DNA of 64,000 nt from Variovorax sp. PMC12 (GCF_003019815.1 NZ_CP027774.1:992001-1056000); one strand, 5' to 3'. Counted from the stretch's first letter, positions 1 through 9,131 are shown. Made by a program: numbers and translations. The notes: generated by a model from the letters alone, not told the origin.

Positions 1-2733
1 CGGCACGGCCGCCAGCATCGCCAGAAACTGGGGCACGAGGTCGGGCAGCGACAGCGCCTTGCCGAAGACACCGCGGCTGATCGTGAGAAAGTGCGCCGCC
101 GGATAGATCCGGCCGACGAACGCCCCGATGCCCTCCAGCGAAGAGACCGGATCGAGCAGCCCGGCGAACTTGACGCACGGGACGATGGTGCCGATCAGCG
201 TCACGAAGATCGCGGCGATCTGCGTTCGCGTGAACGTGGAGCACAGCAGGCCGAAGCCCGTGGAGAACGTCGTGAACACGAGCGCGCCGAGCGCGAGCGT
301 GAAGAAGCTGCCCTTGATCGGCACGCCGAAGACCGTCACCGCGAGTGCGGACATCGTCAGGAAATTGAGCACCCCCAGCCCGATGTAGGGCAGCTGCTTG
401 CCCAGCAGGAACTCGGCGCGCGTGACCGGCGTGACGTAGAGATTGACGATCGAGCCCAGCTCCTTCTCGCGCACGACGGAAAGCGCGGCGAGCATCGACG
501 GGATCATCATCAGCAGCAGAGGGATGACGGCCGGCACCATCGCCGGCAGGCTGCGGACGTCGGGGTTGTAGCGAAAGCGGATCTCGATGGTGCTCGGCGC
601 GCGCGCCCGCGTGCCGAGCCGGCGCTCGGCGACGCCGCTCAACCATGTCTGGTGCATGGCCTGCACGTAGCCGCGCACGGTTTCCGCGCGCGCGGGCATG
701 GCGCCGTCGATCCACGCACCGATCTGCGCCGGGGTGCCGCGCTGCACGTCCCGCGAGAAGCCCGGCGGAATCTCGATGGCCAGCGCCAGCTCGCCGCTGC
801 GCATGCGCTGGTCGAGCTGCGCGTAGTCGGTGATGGGTGGCTTCTCCACGAAGTAGCGCGATCCGGACAGGTCGAGCGCGTAGTTGCGGCTGAGCTCGCT
901 CTGGTCGCGGTCGAGCACCGCATAGCTGAGGTTTTCGACGTCCAGGCTGATGCCGTAGCCGATGATGAACATGAGGATCACCGTGCCCAGGAGCGCCAGC
1001 GTGGCGCGCACCGGGTCGCGGCGCAGCTCCAGCGCCTCGCGCCGCGTGAAGCTCCAGGCGCGCGCGACGCTGAACCAGCGCGTGCCAGCCGCGTGGCTCG
1101 GACGGTCCGCCTTGCTCGCCGGGCTCGGCGCGGGTGCGGCGGCAACGGGCTCGCCAGCGCCCACGGCCTGCTGCAGTTGCGCGACGAAGGCCTGTTCCAG
1201 CGTGGCTTTGCCGCTGCGCTGCACGATGGCCGCCGGGCTGTCCGTCACCAGCACGCGGCCGGCGTGCATCAGCGAAATGCGGTCGCAGCGCGCGGCCTCG
1301 TTCATGAAGTGGGTCGATATGAAGATGGTGACCCCGTCCTTGCGCGCCAGGTCGATCATGAGGCGCCAGAACATGTCGCGCGCCACCGGGTCGACGCCGG
1401 AGGTCGGCTCGTCCAGGATCAGCATTTCCGGGCGATGCACCATCGCCACGGCCAGCGACAGCCGCTGGCGCATGCCCAGGGGCAGGCTGTCAGGCAGGCG
1501 GCCGAGCGCGTCCTCCAGCCCGAAGCGCGCGGCCAACTCCGCCACGCGTGCAGGCACGTCCGCCTCCGGCAACCGGAACAGGCGTGCGTGCAGCACGATG
1601 TTCTGCCGCACCGTGAGCTCGCCGTAGAGCGAGAACGATTGAGACATGTAGCCCACGCGGCGCCGCGCGTCGAGGTCGTCGGCCGAGACCTTTCGCCCGA
1701 ACAGCCGTGCCTCGCCCGCGCTAACGGGCAGCAGCCCGGTCAGCATCTTCATCGTGGTCGTCTTGCCGCAGCCATTCGAGCCGAGGAAGCCGAAGATTTC
1801 TCCGCGACGAATCCGGAAGTCGACGCGGTCCACCGCCACGAAGTCGCCAAAGCGCATCGAGAGGCCCTTCGCCTCGATGGCGACGTCGTCGCCGGCCGTG
1901 GCAGGCAACGCGGGCACCACCAGTTCGCGGGCATCGCCGCGCTTGCCCTCGGGCAGCAGCCTGATGAAGGCCTGCTCGAGGGATGCCGCGCCGGTGCGGG
2001 CGCGCAACTCGGCGGGCGTCCCGGTGGCGAGCACCGCGCCGGCATCCATGGCAACCAGCCAGTCGAAGGCATCGGCCTCCTCCATGTACGCGGTCGCGAC
2101 GATCACGCTCAGGGGCCGGCCCGCGGCGTCGCGTTGACGCCGGATGGCGTCGATGAGGGCCCAGAACTGTCCGCGCGACAACGGGTCCACACCGGTCGTC
2201 GGTTCGTCGAGGATCAGCAGGTCGGGCTCGTGGATCAACGCGCAGCACAGGCCAAGCTTCTGCTTCATGCCGCCCGACAGCTGTCCCACCGGACGCTCCA
2301 GGAATTGGCTCAGGCCCATGGTGCCGGCCAGCGCATCGATACGCTGGCGCCGCTCGCTCGGCCCGTGACCGAACAGGCGCCCGAAGAACTGCAGGTTCTC
2401 TTCTATCGACAACGTCGGATAGAGGTTCCTGCCCAGCCCCTGGGGCATGTACGCGATGCGCGGGCAGACGCCGCGGCGGTGCCGGGCATCGGCCATGTCG
2501 CCACCCAGCACCTCCACGCGGCCCTGCCCGAGCGCCTGCGCGCCGGCCAGCAACGCCAGCAAGCTCGACTTGCCCACGCCGTCGGGCCCGATGAGCCCGA
2601 CCATCCGTTCGGCCGCAATGCCGAGGCTGATGTCGTCGAGGGCCGTCGTGCGCCCGCGCCGGAGCACCACGTGCGCGAGGCGGGCGACCTCGCGCGGCGT
2701 CGGCGCAACGCCCCTGTCGGCCGGCGCGGTCAC
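1..2733 (-). CDS. RbbA/YhiH-type ABC transporter, two ATPases fused to permease (left-edge partial)
   Basis: The frame is open from a GTG at 2733 to base 1 (911 codons), so the C-terminus is cut by the window edge. Two ABC ATPase domains precede an ABC-2 permease, the RbbA/YhiH order. ATPase 1 has Walker A GPDGVGKSS (about residues 49-57) and signature LSGGMKQ near 152. Its H-loop His is replaced (TAYMEEA). ATPase 2 has Walker A GSNGCGKTT near 318, a degenerate signature PLGMRQ near 418 and an intact STHFMNEA H-loop. The permease starts near residue 545 with one membrane segment, a large external loop, then a helix cluster. The GTG overlaps the HlyD stop (GTGA). Inferred role is export with the two upstream genes; a YhhJ-like permease would be expected beyond base 1. 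Confidence 0.88.
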   Translation of the reverse strand, partial: MTAPADRGVAPTPREVARLAHVVLRRGRTTALDDISLGIAAERMVGLIGPDGVGKSSLLALLAGAQALGQGRVEVLGGDMADARHRRGVCPRIAYMPQGLGRNLYPTLSIEENLQFFGRLFGHGPSERRQRIDALAGTMGLSQFLERPVGQLSGGMKQKLGLCCALIHEPDLLILDEPTTGVDPLSRGQFWALIDAIRRQRDAAGRPLSVIVATAYMEEADAFDWLVAMDAGAVLATGTPAELRARTGAASLEQAFIRLLPEGKRGDARELVVPALPATAGDDVAIEAKGLSMRFGDFVAVDRVDFRIRRGEIFGFLGSNGCGKTTTMKMLTGLLPVSAGEARLFGRKVSADDLDARRRVGYMSQSFSLYGELTVRQNIVLHARLFRLPEADVPARVAELAARFGLEDALGRLPDSLPLGMRQRLSLAVAMVHRPEMLILDEPTSGVDPVARDMFWRLMIDLARKDGVTIFISTHFMNEAARCDRISLMHAGRVLVTDSPAAIVQRSGKATLEQAFVAQLQQAVGAGEPVAAAPAPSPASKADRPSHAAGTRWFSVARAWSFTRREALELRRDPVRATLALLGTVILMFIIGYGISLDVENLSYAVLDRDQSELSRNYALDLSGSRYFVEKPPITDYAQLDQRMRSGELALAIEIPPGFSRDVQRGTPAQIGAWIDGAMPARAETVRGYVQAMHQTWLSGVAERRLGTRARAPSTIEIRFRYNPDVRSLPAMVPAVIPLLLMMIPSMLAALSVVREKELGSIVNLYVTPVTRAEFLLGKQLPYIGLGVLNFLTMSALAVTVFGVPIKGSFFTLALGALVFTTFSTGFGLLCSTFTRTQIAAIFVTLIGTIVPCVKFAGLLDPVSSLEGIGAFVGRIYPAAHFLTISRGVFGKALSLPDLVPQFLAMLAAVP

Positions 2734-3800
2734 GGCACCTTCAGTGCCAGCCCGTCGGGCCAGTCGGCCGCCGGGTCCAGCTTCACCCAGGCGACGCCCG
2801 GCAGCCCGGTCTTCACATGCGCGAGGTGCTTGCGCAGCAGATCCCTGTCGATGCGTGCCTTGACGCGGAACATGAGCTTCTGCCGCTCGCTCGCCGTCTC
2901 GACGGTCTTGGGCGTGAACTGCGCCGTGCTGGCGACGAAGGAGACCCGCGCCGGAAAGACGTATTCGGGCGCCGCATCGAGCACGATGTGCACCTCGGCG
3001 CCCTGCGCGAGCCGGCCCGCCACCACCTCGGGCACGAAGAACGTCATGTACACGTCCGACAGATCCACCAGGCTGAGCACCTTGCCGCCGGGACCGAGCA
3101 CTTCGCCCGGCTGGGCGATCCGGTACTGGACGCGTCCGTCCCGGGGCGCGACCAGCACGTTGTCGTCCAGGTCGGCCTCGATGCGGGCGACGGTGGCGTC
3201 GGCCGCGGAAACCATCGAGCGAGCGGCGTCGACCTCCGCGCGCGCGGCGAGCACGCCCGCCTTCGCGGCTTGCACCTGCGCGCGCGTCGCGGCCAGTGCG
3301 GCCTGGGCGCCCAGAACGCGGGCGCGGTCGTCATCCACCTCCTGCGCCGATGCGGCACCCTCGCGCACCAGCGTCTCGGAGCGCCGCAGCCGCCGCCGCG
3401 CGGCATCGACCTCGCTTTCGCGCTGTGCCACGAGTGCGATGGCCGCATCGCGTTCGTTCTCGCGCACCTTGACCTGCGCCTCGGCGCTGCCCACGCCGAC
3501 GCCGGCCTGGACCTGCCGTGCGCGCGCCTCGTCGCGTTGCGCCTCGAGGGTCTGCACCTGCATGTGGGCGAGCACCTGGCCGGCGGCAACGACATCGCCC
3601 TCCTCGACCTCGATGTCGCGCACCCGGCCGCCCAGCTTGCTCGCGATGTCGAACTCCGTGGCCTCGATCCGGCCGTTGCCGCCGATGAACGCGTCTCCCG
3701 GGCCGCCGCGGTGCAGGCGCGCCCAGAGGTAGGCGCCGCCGAGCGCGATTGCGGCGATGAGCAGCACGAGCGCCGCCAGCTTGCGCGCCCCGCTGCTCAT
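2730..3800 (-). CDS. HlyD/YhiI-family membrane fusion protein
   Basis: A 356-residue periplasmic adaptor. One N-terminal membrane anchor (about residues 8-26) is followed by a split biotinyl-lipoyl-like domain (VRDIEVEEGDVVAAGQVL), then a long Ala/Glu/Arg-rich coiled-coil hairpin (about 80-200) and a beta-barrel region. This is the standard layout of adaptors linking an inner-membrane ABC pump to a TolC-type channel. Its ATG overlaps the stop of the upstream outer-membrane gene by four bases and its stop overlaps the GTG of the ABC gene, so all three are translationally coupled. Family assignment is firm; the substrate cannot be told. Confidence 0.92.
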   Translation of the reverse strand: MSSGARKLAALVLLIAAIALGGAYLWARLHRGGPGDAFIGGNGRIEATEFDIASKLGGRVRDIEVEEGDVVAAGQVLAHMQVQTLEAQRDEARARQVQAGVGVGSAEAQVKVRENERDAAIALVAQRESEVDAARRRLRRSETLVREGAASAQEVDDDRARVLGAQAALAATRAQVQAAKAGVLAARAEVDAARSMVSAADATVARIEADLDDNVLVAPRDGRVQYRIAQPGEVLGPGGKVLSLVDLSDVYMTFFVPEVVAGRLAQGAEVHIVLDAAPEYVFPARVSFVASTAQFTPKTVETASERQKLMFRVKARIDRDLLRKHLAHVKTGLPGVAWVKLDPAADWPDGLALKVP

Positions 3801-5218
3801 GGCGACACCGAAGGAGACGCGGCGAGCGACCCGCCGCCCAGCGCTGCGTACACCGCGACGCGGCTGGACAGCGCGAGCCTGCGCGCCTGCACCAGTTGCT
3901 GGCCCGCGGTCAGCAGGTCACGCTGGGCATCCAGCACTTCGAGGTAGGCGGCGGCCCCGTTGTCGTAGCGCAGCTGCGCCAGGCGTGCGCGTTCGGTCTG
4001 CACGGCGAGCGCGCCCTGCGCGATGGCTGCCTGCTCCGCGGACCAGCGACGCGCCGAGAGGGCATCCGCGACGTCGCGAAAGGCGCCCTGCACGGTCTTC
4101 TCGTAGTTGTCGATGGCCTGCTGCCGGCGCGCTTGCGCCAGCGCGAGTCCGGCACGCCGGCGCCCGCCATCGAACAACGGCAGCGATACGGCCGGCGAAA
4201 ACACCCAGGCTCCGCTGCCGGGCGCGAACAGGCCTTCGAGCTCGGCGCTGGCCGTGCCGGCCGAGGCCGTGAGGACAACGCGCGGAAAGAACGCGGCGCG
4301 CGCGGCGCCGACGTTGGCATTCTCGGCGCGCAGCTGGTGTTCCGCGGCCACGATATCGGGACGCGCGGCGAGCAGGTCCGATGGCAGCCCGGGATTCGCG
4401 TCGCCCACCAGTTCCTCCTGCGTGCGAAGCGCTGCGACCGGCGCCAGGTTGACAGGCGCGCCGACCAGCAGCGTGAGCGCATGGGCCTGCGCCTGCCGCG
4501 ACTGCTCCAGTTGCGCGGCGAGGGCACGCGCCTGCATCAGCAGCGTCTCGACCTGCGCCACATTCAGCCGCGAGGTGGCGCCCTCTTCCATCCTGCGAAC
4601 GAAGATGCGCAGGCTCTGGGCCCGGCTGTCGGTGAACTGGTGCGCCAGCGCCAGGCGCTCGTCCGTTTCGCACAGCTGGAGATACCCGTTGGCGACTTCG
4701 CTCACAAGGTTGACAACGACCGCGCGCCTGCCCGCCTCGGTGGCTAGGAAGATCTCCAATGCCGCGTCCTGCAGGTCTCGCAGGCGCCCCCACATGTCGA
4801 GCTCCCAGCTCGCCACGCCGATGCCGACGCTGAACTGGCTGCCGGTGACGGGCCTGCCCGTGAGATTCAGGTCGCCCGGCACGCGCGACCGGTCCACCCC
4901 CGCGGAAAGACCGACGACGGGAAAGCGCTCGGCGCGTTGCGCGGCAAGCACCGCGCGCGCCTGGGCGACGCGATGCACGGCGATGCGGAGGTCCCGGTTC
5001 TCGTCGAGCGCCCGTGCGATCAGGCTTCTGAGGCTTGCATCGACGAAGTACTCGTGCCATGCAATACGCGAAGTGTCCGCGCCTTGCGGCAGCTCTTGCG
5101 CAGGGAAGAGCGCCGCTACCGCGGGTGGTGGCAGGTCATTCCTCGCCAGCGACGCGCAACCCGCCAGCGCGCACAGCGTGGCGGCAATGGCGATGGCCTT
5201 TTCGGCGCGCCGCGTCAC
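3797..5218 (-). CDS. NodT/TolC-family outer membrane efflux lipoprotein
   Basis: Outer-membrane factor of a tripartite pump, 473 residues from the GTG chosen here. That GTG gives a clean lipoprotein signal: basic start (TRRAEK), hydrophobic stretch and lipobox LAGC. A longer frame opens at 5275 (ATG) and 5323, but the FNR-type box at 5310 predicts transcription starting near 5275, which favours the internal GTG. The two OEP repeats are visible as paired helical regions (about 60-250 and 270-460), with the typical segments LPSDLLAARPDIVAAEHQLR and LPLFDGGRRRAGL. First gene of the efflux operon, coupled to hlyD-like and rbbA-like genes. Confidence 0.88.
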   Translation of the reverse strand: MTRRAEKAIAIAATLCALAGCASLARNDLPPPAVAALFPAQELPQGADTSRIAWHEYFVDASLRSLIARALDENRDLRIAVHRVAQARAVLAAQRAERFPVVGLSAGVDRSRVPGDLNLTGRPVTGSQFSVGIGVASWELDMWGRLRDLQDAALEIFLATEAGRRAVVVNLVSEVANGYLQLCETDERLALAHQFTDSRAQSLRIFVRRMEEGATSRLNVAQVETLLMQARALAAQLEQSRQAQAHALTLLVGAPVNLAPVAALRTQEELVGDANPGLPSDLLAARPDIVAAEHQLRAENANVGAARAAFFPRVVLTASAGTASAELEGLFAPGSGAWVFSPAVSLPLFDGGRRRAGLALAQARRQQAIDNYEKTVQGAFRDVADALSARRWSAEQAAIAQGALAVQTERARLAQLRYDNGAAAYLEVLDAQRDLLTAGQQLVQARRLALSSRVAVYAALGGGSLAASPSVSP

Positions 5219-5309
5219 CGGAACCTGCGAACCACGGCAGCCTCGCCGTTCTTGCGTTGCGCGTTTGCTTTCCATCCGGCGATGGTCGCGGAGCCGCCAC
5301 GACCTTTCG

Positions 5310-5323
5310 TTGATCCAACGCAA
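5310..5323. promoter_or_regulatory. FNR-type box before efflux operon
   Basis: TTGATCCAACGCAA. On the minus-strand side GACCAT (xAnnnT) is centred 32 bases from the box centre, so activation of the efflux operon is the better-supported direction. The CarS-like gene starts about 100 bases away on the plus strand and has no matching hexamer. Confidence 0.65.
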
Positions 5324-5418
5324 AAGTCCGGCGAGCTGCGCCTGCGGTGCGCTCCCCGGCCGAAAGACCTTTGCGCAGGCTCAAGTGCTGGTCGCCATGC
5401 AAGCCATATGGTTCGTGC

Positions 5419-5910
5419 ATGCACCACTTTTGGCTCGGGCTCGAACTGCTCCTGTTGCTCGCAGTTGCCAACAATGCGCCCATCGCAACCAAGCTGCTGC
5501 TGGGCAACCGTTGGTCCTGGCCATTGGACGGGGGCATCAGGCTTGGTGACGGCCGGCCGCTTCTGGGGCCGTCCAAGACAGCGAGAGGCGTGGTTGCGTC
5601 CGTTGCCGCATGCGTGCTGTGCGCACCGCTCGTGGGCTTGTCGCCGGGCATCGGCGCCGCCATCGGTGCGGCCGCCATGGCCGCAGACGCGCTCTCCAGC
5701 TTCATCAAGCGGCGACTGGCCATCGAGCCGAGCGGACGGGCCTTCGGGCTGGACCAGATTCCGGAATCGCTGCTGCCCTTGCTGGCGGTCCAGGTCCCGC
5801 TGAAGCTGTCGCTTCTGGATGTGGCCGCGATCACGGCGGCCTTCGTGCTGCTCGAGGTTCCGCTGGCACGGATCGCGCATCGCGTCGGCTTTCGCGACCG
5901 GCCCTACTGA
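5419..5910 (+). CDS. CarS-like CDP-archaeol synthase family membrane protein
   Basis: A 163-residue membrane protein with about four hydrophobic segments. The cytosolic motif DGGIRLGDGRPLLGPSKTAR resembles the CarS/CdsA substrate-binding region (conserved D-G-R and G-K-T elements). CarS proteins transfer CTP-derived CMP to lipid phosphates; bacterial members of this short family are not well characterised, so the substrate is unknown. ATG 5419 is chosen because the first membrane helix follows at once; no strong ribosome site is seen. It stands alone and converges on the nitroreductase gene. Confidence 0.65.
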   Translation: MHHFWLGLELLLLLAVANNAPIATKLLLGNRWSWPLDGGIRLGDGRPLLGPSKTARGVVASVAACVLCAPLVGLSPGIGAAIGAAAMAADALSSFIKRRLAIEPSGRAFGLDQIPESLLPLLAVQVPLKLSLLDVAAITAAFVLLEVPLARIAHRVGFRDRPY

Positions 5911-5974
5911 AAAGCGATGTGCGGTGGCTGTGCTGCATCCAGCTCCCTTATCCGGCTCTTGCATCAACCCGCAT

Positions 5975-6574
5975 CTACGGCTTCGGGTATCCCACGGTCT
6001 GTGCCAGCGTGATGCGCTGTGTCGTTCGAAGGCCGAGTCCCTGGGCGAGCGCGCGCCTGTCTATGGAAGCGCGAACCACCGTCACAAGGCCTGCCGCTGC
6101 GCAATGCAGATACACGTTTTGCGCGATGCATCCCGCATCGGCTCCCGCGAGAAAGGGGCGGTCGCGCTCGTTGACTTCGGCCATCCGGTCGAAGTCGGCC
6201 ACGTAGACCAGATTGACCGGTGCGGTCGCCACGAAATCCTGCAGGCCCGTCAGCGCGCGCATGTCCGCTCTCTTGACCAGATAGAGGCGATGCGTGCGAG
6301 CCTCGTAGCGATAGGCGCCTGCTGCCAGCACCGCATAGACGTCGATCTCCTTCCAGTCATGTGCCGAAGGTGCCGTGCGTCCGCCTTGTTGCTCTCGATT
6401 GACGCCGAAGGCCGCCCACAGCAGTGAGGAAAGTGCCTGAAGCGAAAACGTATCGGGCAGAAACTCCCGCGTGCTTCGTCGCCGCTGGAGGGCCTTGTCA
6501 AGGGGCATCGACGCGGGGGTCGGCGTGGGCAGGGGCGTCGATTCGACTGCCGCCTCGATGTGGATGGGGCTCAT
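5975..6574 (-). CDS. SagB-type nitroreductase-fold flavoprotein
   Basis: A 199-residue FMN-binding nitroreductase-family protein. Visible features are the N-terminal phosphate-binding RRSTREF element, the LSSLLWAAFGVNR helix typical of SagB-type dehydrogenases, the central YRYEARTHRLYLV region and the C-terminal GLRTTQRITLAQTVGYPKP. It is the second gene of a two-gene operon, nine bases after a small lipoyl/biotinyl-like gene that carries an FNR-type promoter. The family oxidises azolines in peptide natural products or reduces small electron acceptors. No precursor peptide is visible nearby, so a generic low-oxygen reductase role is more likely. Confidence 0.8.
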   Translation of the reverse strand: MSPIHIEAAVESTPLPTPTPASMPLDKALQRRRSTREFLPDTFSLQALSSLLWAAFGVNREQQGGRTAPSAHDWKEIDVYAVLAAGAYRYEARTHRLYLVKRADMRALTGLQDFVATAPVNLVYVADFDRMAEVNERDRPFLAGADAGCIAQNVYLHCAAAGLVTVVRASIDRRALAQGLGLRTTQRITLAQTVGYPKP

Positions 6575-6583
6575 GGCCGCAGT

Positions 6584-6832
6584 TCAGAAGTCGACGATGC
6601 GGGCTAGCACGTCGCCACGCCCGAATGCGTCGCCGCCGGCGACGCAGATCTGCTCGAGCACGCCGTCGTGCGGCGCCTCGATGTCCACGTTCTGCTGAAC
6701 CAGCATGGCCCTGCCGATGACCTGCCCGGCGTGGACGCGATCGCCTTCGCATGCGAGCCAGTCCTCGACGAAGGCGGCATCGCCGGCCTCCATCGATTCC
6801 CAGCGCGCGGGATCCAGGATGACTTCGCTCAT
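6584..6832 (-). CDS. Small biotinyl/lipoyl-domain protein lacking the modified lysine
   Basis: An 82-residue single-domain protein. The segment from VHAGQVIGRAM to PHDGVLEQI matches the biotinyl/lipoyl fold. Aligning the conserved Asp-Gly turn puts Gln47 (in LVQQNVDIEAP) where the biotinylated or lipoylated lysine normally sits, so it probably cannot carry the cofactor. ATG 6832 is chosen because a purine-rich GGGAG precedes it; a longer frame to 6886 is less likely. It heads an operon with the SagB-type nitroreductase. Function unknown; it may be a structural or binding partner of that enzyme. Confidence 0.75.
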   Translation of the reverse strand: MSEVILDPARWESMEAGDAAFVEDWLACEGDRVHAGQVIGRAMLVQQNVDIEAPHDGVLEQICVAGGDAFGRGDVLARIVDF

Positions 6833-6891
6833 TGCACTCGCTCCCGTGAAATGATGAACCGCAAGCATCGCGCGACATCGCCACACCGGCC

Positions 6892-6905
6892 TTGACCTGG
6901 CTCAA
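6892..6905 (-). promoter_or_regulatory. FNR-type box before lipoyl-like/nitroreductase operon
   Basis: TTGACCTGGCTCAA, overlapping the last codons of the upstream phosphorylase gene. GATGCT is centred 32 bases downstream on the minus strand. The predicted start of transcription is near 6857, 25 bases before the ATG. Confidence 0.7.
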
Positions 6906-8476
6906 GAGTCACGCGAGCGGGTGCCGCCTTGATGAATGCCGCGGTGGTCGGACGACGGCGCGCCCGCGGCCTCGCCGCCGGCCTCGATGCGCACGATCGG
7001 GAGCTGCGAGCGCACGAAACTCAGGGCGTACTGAAGCTCGCCGAGGCTCTCGGCGTGAAGCGTGAACAGCGCATCGCCGCGCTTGACGCGGTCCTGGACC
7101 CGCACGTGCACCGAGGCGCCCGCGGCCGGATCGCGTGGCGCGCCCGCCAGCTTGGCGGTGCGCGCCACCAGCCGCGTGTCGATGGCCGACACAACCCCGT
7201 CGGCAGGCGCATGCACCTGGTGCGTGTGGGATGCCTTGGGCGGCACGCGCAAGCCACCCTGCGCCTCGCAGATCGCAATGAACTTGGCCAGTGCACGCCC
7301 GTCGTCGAGCACCTCGCGCGCCAGCGACCTGCCCTTGCCCGGCGCGGCCTTGTCCGCCATTTCGAGGATCAGTCCGGCCAGCTCGAGCGCGCGTTCGCGC
7401 AGGTCCTGCGGGGCGTCGGCCGTGCGCTCGAGCACGGCCATCACGTCCATCGCCTCGAGCGCCGGGCCCACGCCCCGGCCCACGGGCTGGCTGCCGTCGG
7501 TGAACACCGTCTGCACCTGCAGGCCCAGCGCCGCGCCCACCGCGACGAGGCTGCGCGAAAGCTGCCCGGCGGCGGCCTGGCTGCGCACCTTGGTGAGCGC
7601 GCCGACCGGAATGTCGATCAGCACGCGCTGCGAACCCATGGCAGCCTTCTTCGACAGGATGGAGGCCACCATGAGGCCTTCGCTGTCGATGCTCAACGGC
7701 CGCTCCACGCGAATCAGCATGTCGTCGGCGGGGCTGATGCGCATGGCATTGCCCCACGCGATGCAGCCTCCTTCGCGCTCGACGATGCGGCGCATCTGCG
7801 CCAGGCTCAGGTCCACCGGCGCCAGGGTTTCCATCACGTCGGCGGTGCCGGCCGCCGATGTGATGGCGCGCGACGAGGTCTTGGGCATCACCACGCCGCA
7901 TGCGGCGACGATCGGGACCACGATCAGTGTGGTCCGGTTGCCGGGCAGTCCGCCGATGCAGTGCTTGTCCACCACGGGCGAGGTTCCCCAGTCGAGGCGC
8001 TCGCCCACGTCGACCATCGCGCGCGTCAGCGCCACCGTCTCGTCGAGATCGAGGCCGTTGCCGGCGCACACCGTCACGAAGGACGCGAGATGAATGTCGG
8101 GAACGCGCCCGCGGCTCACGTCTTCCATCAACGCGCGCAGCGCCGCATAGTCCATCCGGACGCCATGGAGCTTGCTGCGCAGATGCGTCAGCGAAGCGAG
8201 GACGGGCGGATGCCGCACCACCAGTTCGTCGCCGTCCGCCGCGCCCATGAGGTTCCACGCGGATTCGGACAGCGCGATCTCGTCAGTGCGAAGCCAGCTG
8301 CTCCTGACCTGGTGCAGGATCGCAAGCAGGTGCCGTTCGTTGGATATCACTTCCACCTGGGCCTGCGACTGGAACCCCTCGGCCTTGCAGACGTCGCAGT
8401 CGGCGTGCATGTAGACGACAGGCTGCTGGTAGGTATCGATGCCGGCACGGCGGGCCAGCAGGCGGTTCGCCAGCAT
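6902..8476 (-). CDS. Thymidine/AMP phosphorylase-family enzyme
   Basis: A 524-residue nucleoside phosphorylase of the long (archaeal AMPpase/thymidine phosphorylase) subfamily. An N-terminal extension of about 90 residues precedes the glycosyltransferase-3 core. Core motifs are DKHCIGGLPGNRTT (phosphate loop), KTSSRAITSAAGTADVMET and the C-terminal PYNP domain with VHAPADGVVSAID. It cleaves a nucleoside or nucleoside monophosphate with phosphate to give base and ribose phosphate. It follows the hemerythrin gene by two bases. Co-regulation with phosphoketolase suggests salvage of nucleic-acid sugar for energy (inference). Thymidine versus AMP specificity cannot be read here. Confidence 0.85.
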   Translation of the reverse strand: MLANRLLARRAGIDTYQQPVVYMHADCDVCKAEGFQSQAQVEVISNERHLLAILHQVRSSWLRTDEIALSESAWNLMGAADGDELVVRHPPVLASLTHLRSKLHGVRMDYAALRALMEDVSRGRVPDIHLASFVTVCAGNGLDLDETVALTRAMVDVGERLDWGTSPVVDKHCIGGLPGNRTTLIVVPIVAACGVVMPKTSSRAITSAAGTADVMETLAPVDLSLAQMRRIVEREGGCIAWGNAMRISPADDMLIRVERPLSIDSEGLMVASILSKKAAMGSQRVLIDIPVGALTKVRSQAAAGQLSRSLVAVGAALGLQVQTVFTDGSQPVGRGVGPALEAMDVMAVLERTADAPQDLRERALELAGLILEMADKAAPGKGRSLAREVLDDGRALAKFIAICEAQGGLRVPPKASHTHQVHAPADGVVSAIDTRLVARTAKLAGAPRDPAAGASVHVRVQDRVKRGDALFTLHAESLGELQYALSFVRSQLPIVRIEAGGEAAGAPSSDHRGIHQGGTRSRDS

Positions 8477-8478
8477 GG

Positions 8479-8997
8479 TTACCCGGCGAACAATCTTTTC
8501 AGCCAGCCGTGCCTGGTGCGGGCACCGGGGCTGCCTTGGGCCAACTTGCCGACCTGCGCCCTGACGATCTTTTCCGCCGATGAGGCCGTGGCGTGCAGAT
8601 GCGCCTTCACGGTATGCACATATGCGCCGTCTTCGTGACGGATGTGGTTGAACAGCCAGCGCGAGAGCATGCCGTGGAGCTCGGCCAGCACATCCTCCCC
8701 ACGCTCGAAGCGGGTCCGGAAATCAACCACGCGGCGCACGAAGATCTCGTGAACCTTCCTGTGGGGACCCACGAAGGAATAGCCCGCATCCTCGATCATG
8801 GCTTCCTCGAATGCGAAGTGCGACGCCGTGTAGTCGACCGTTTCGTCGATGATCCCGCCGACGGCAGCCTGGTCGTTCGTCTGCCTCGCATCGCCCAGTG
8901 CATTGATGTAGTGAACAATCCGTCGATGCTGGGTGTCGATCTCGTGAATTCCAGTGTCGAGTTCGGTCTTCCATACGAGATGCGCCATGACTTCCAT
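8479..8997 (-). CDS. Bacteriohemerythrin
   Basis: A 172-residue oxygen-binding di-iron protein. All hemerythrin iron ligands are visible: HEIDTQH near residue 18, HFAFEEAMIE near 60, HRKVH near 79 and HIRHED near 117. It has about 40 extra C-terminal residues rich in Lys/Arg. It probably binds or buffers O2 in the cytoplasm. A second ATG (residue 4, MAHLVW) is an equally possible start. It leads a two-gene operon with the nucleoside phosphorylase and has one of the most symmetrical FNR-type boxes in the window. Confidence 0.93.
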   Translation of the reverse strand: MEVMAHLVWKTELDTGIHEIDTQHRRIVHYINALGDARQTNDQAAVGGIIDETVDYTASHFAFEEAMIEDAGYSFVGPHRKVHEIFVRRVVDFRTRFERGEDVLAELHGMLSRWLFNHIRHEDGAYVHTVKAHLHATASSAEKIVRAQVGKLAQGSPGARTRHGWLKRLFAG

Positions 8998-9045
8998 GAT
9001 GAGATTGGTAACTGGTCAGTATTCATGGAGACGGGCTTCATGGGC

Positions 9046-9059
9046 TTGATCTGCATCAA
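9046..9059 (-). promoter_or_regulatory. FNR-type box before hemerythrin operon
   Basis: TTGATCTGCATCAA, a perfect match to the FNR consensus TTGAT-N4-ATCAA. AATACT is centred 32 bases downstream on the minus strand. Transcription should begin near 9011. Confidence 0.85.
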
Positions 9060-9131
9060 TCTTCCCTGCGCAGGTCGAGGGCTTCTGCCCCCATGTTCGG
9101 GGTCGTTGGATGCAGGGCGTCCTCGCGCGGC

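Noticed and set aside
91..3732. A 1213-codon open frame on the plus strand
   Set aside because: It is antisense to the efflux operon, has Arg/His/Gln-rich low-complexity translation and no domain; a shadow caused by high GC at third codon positions.
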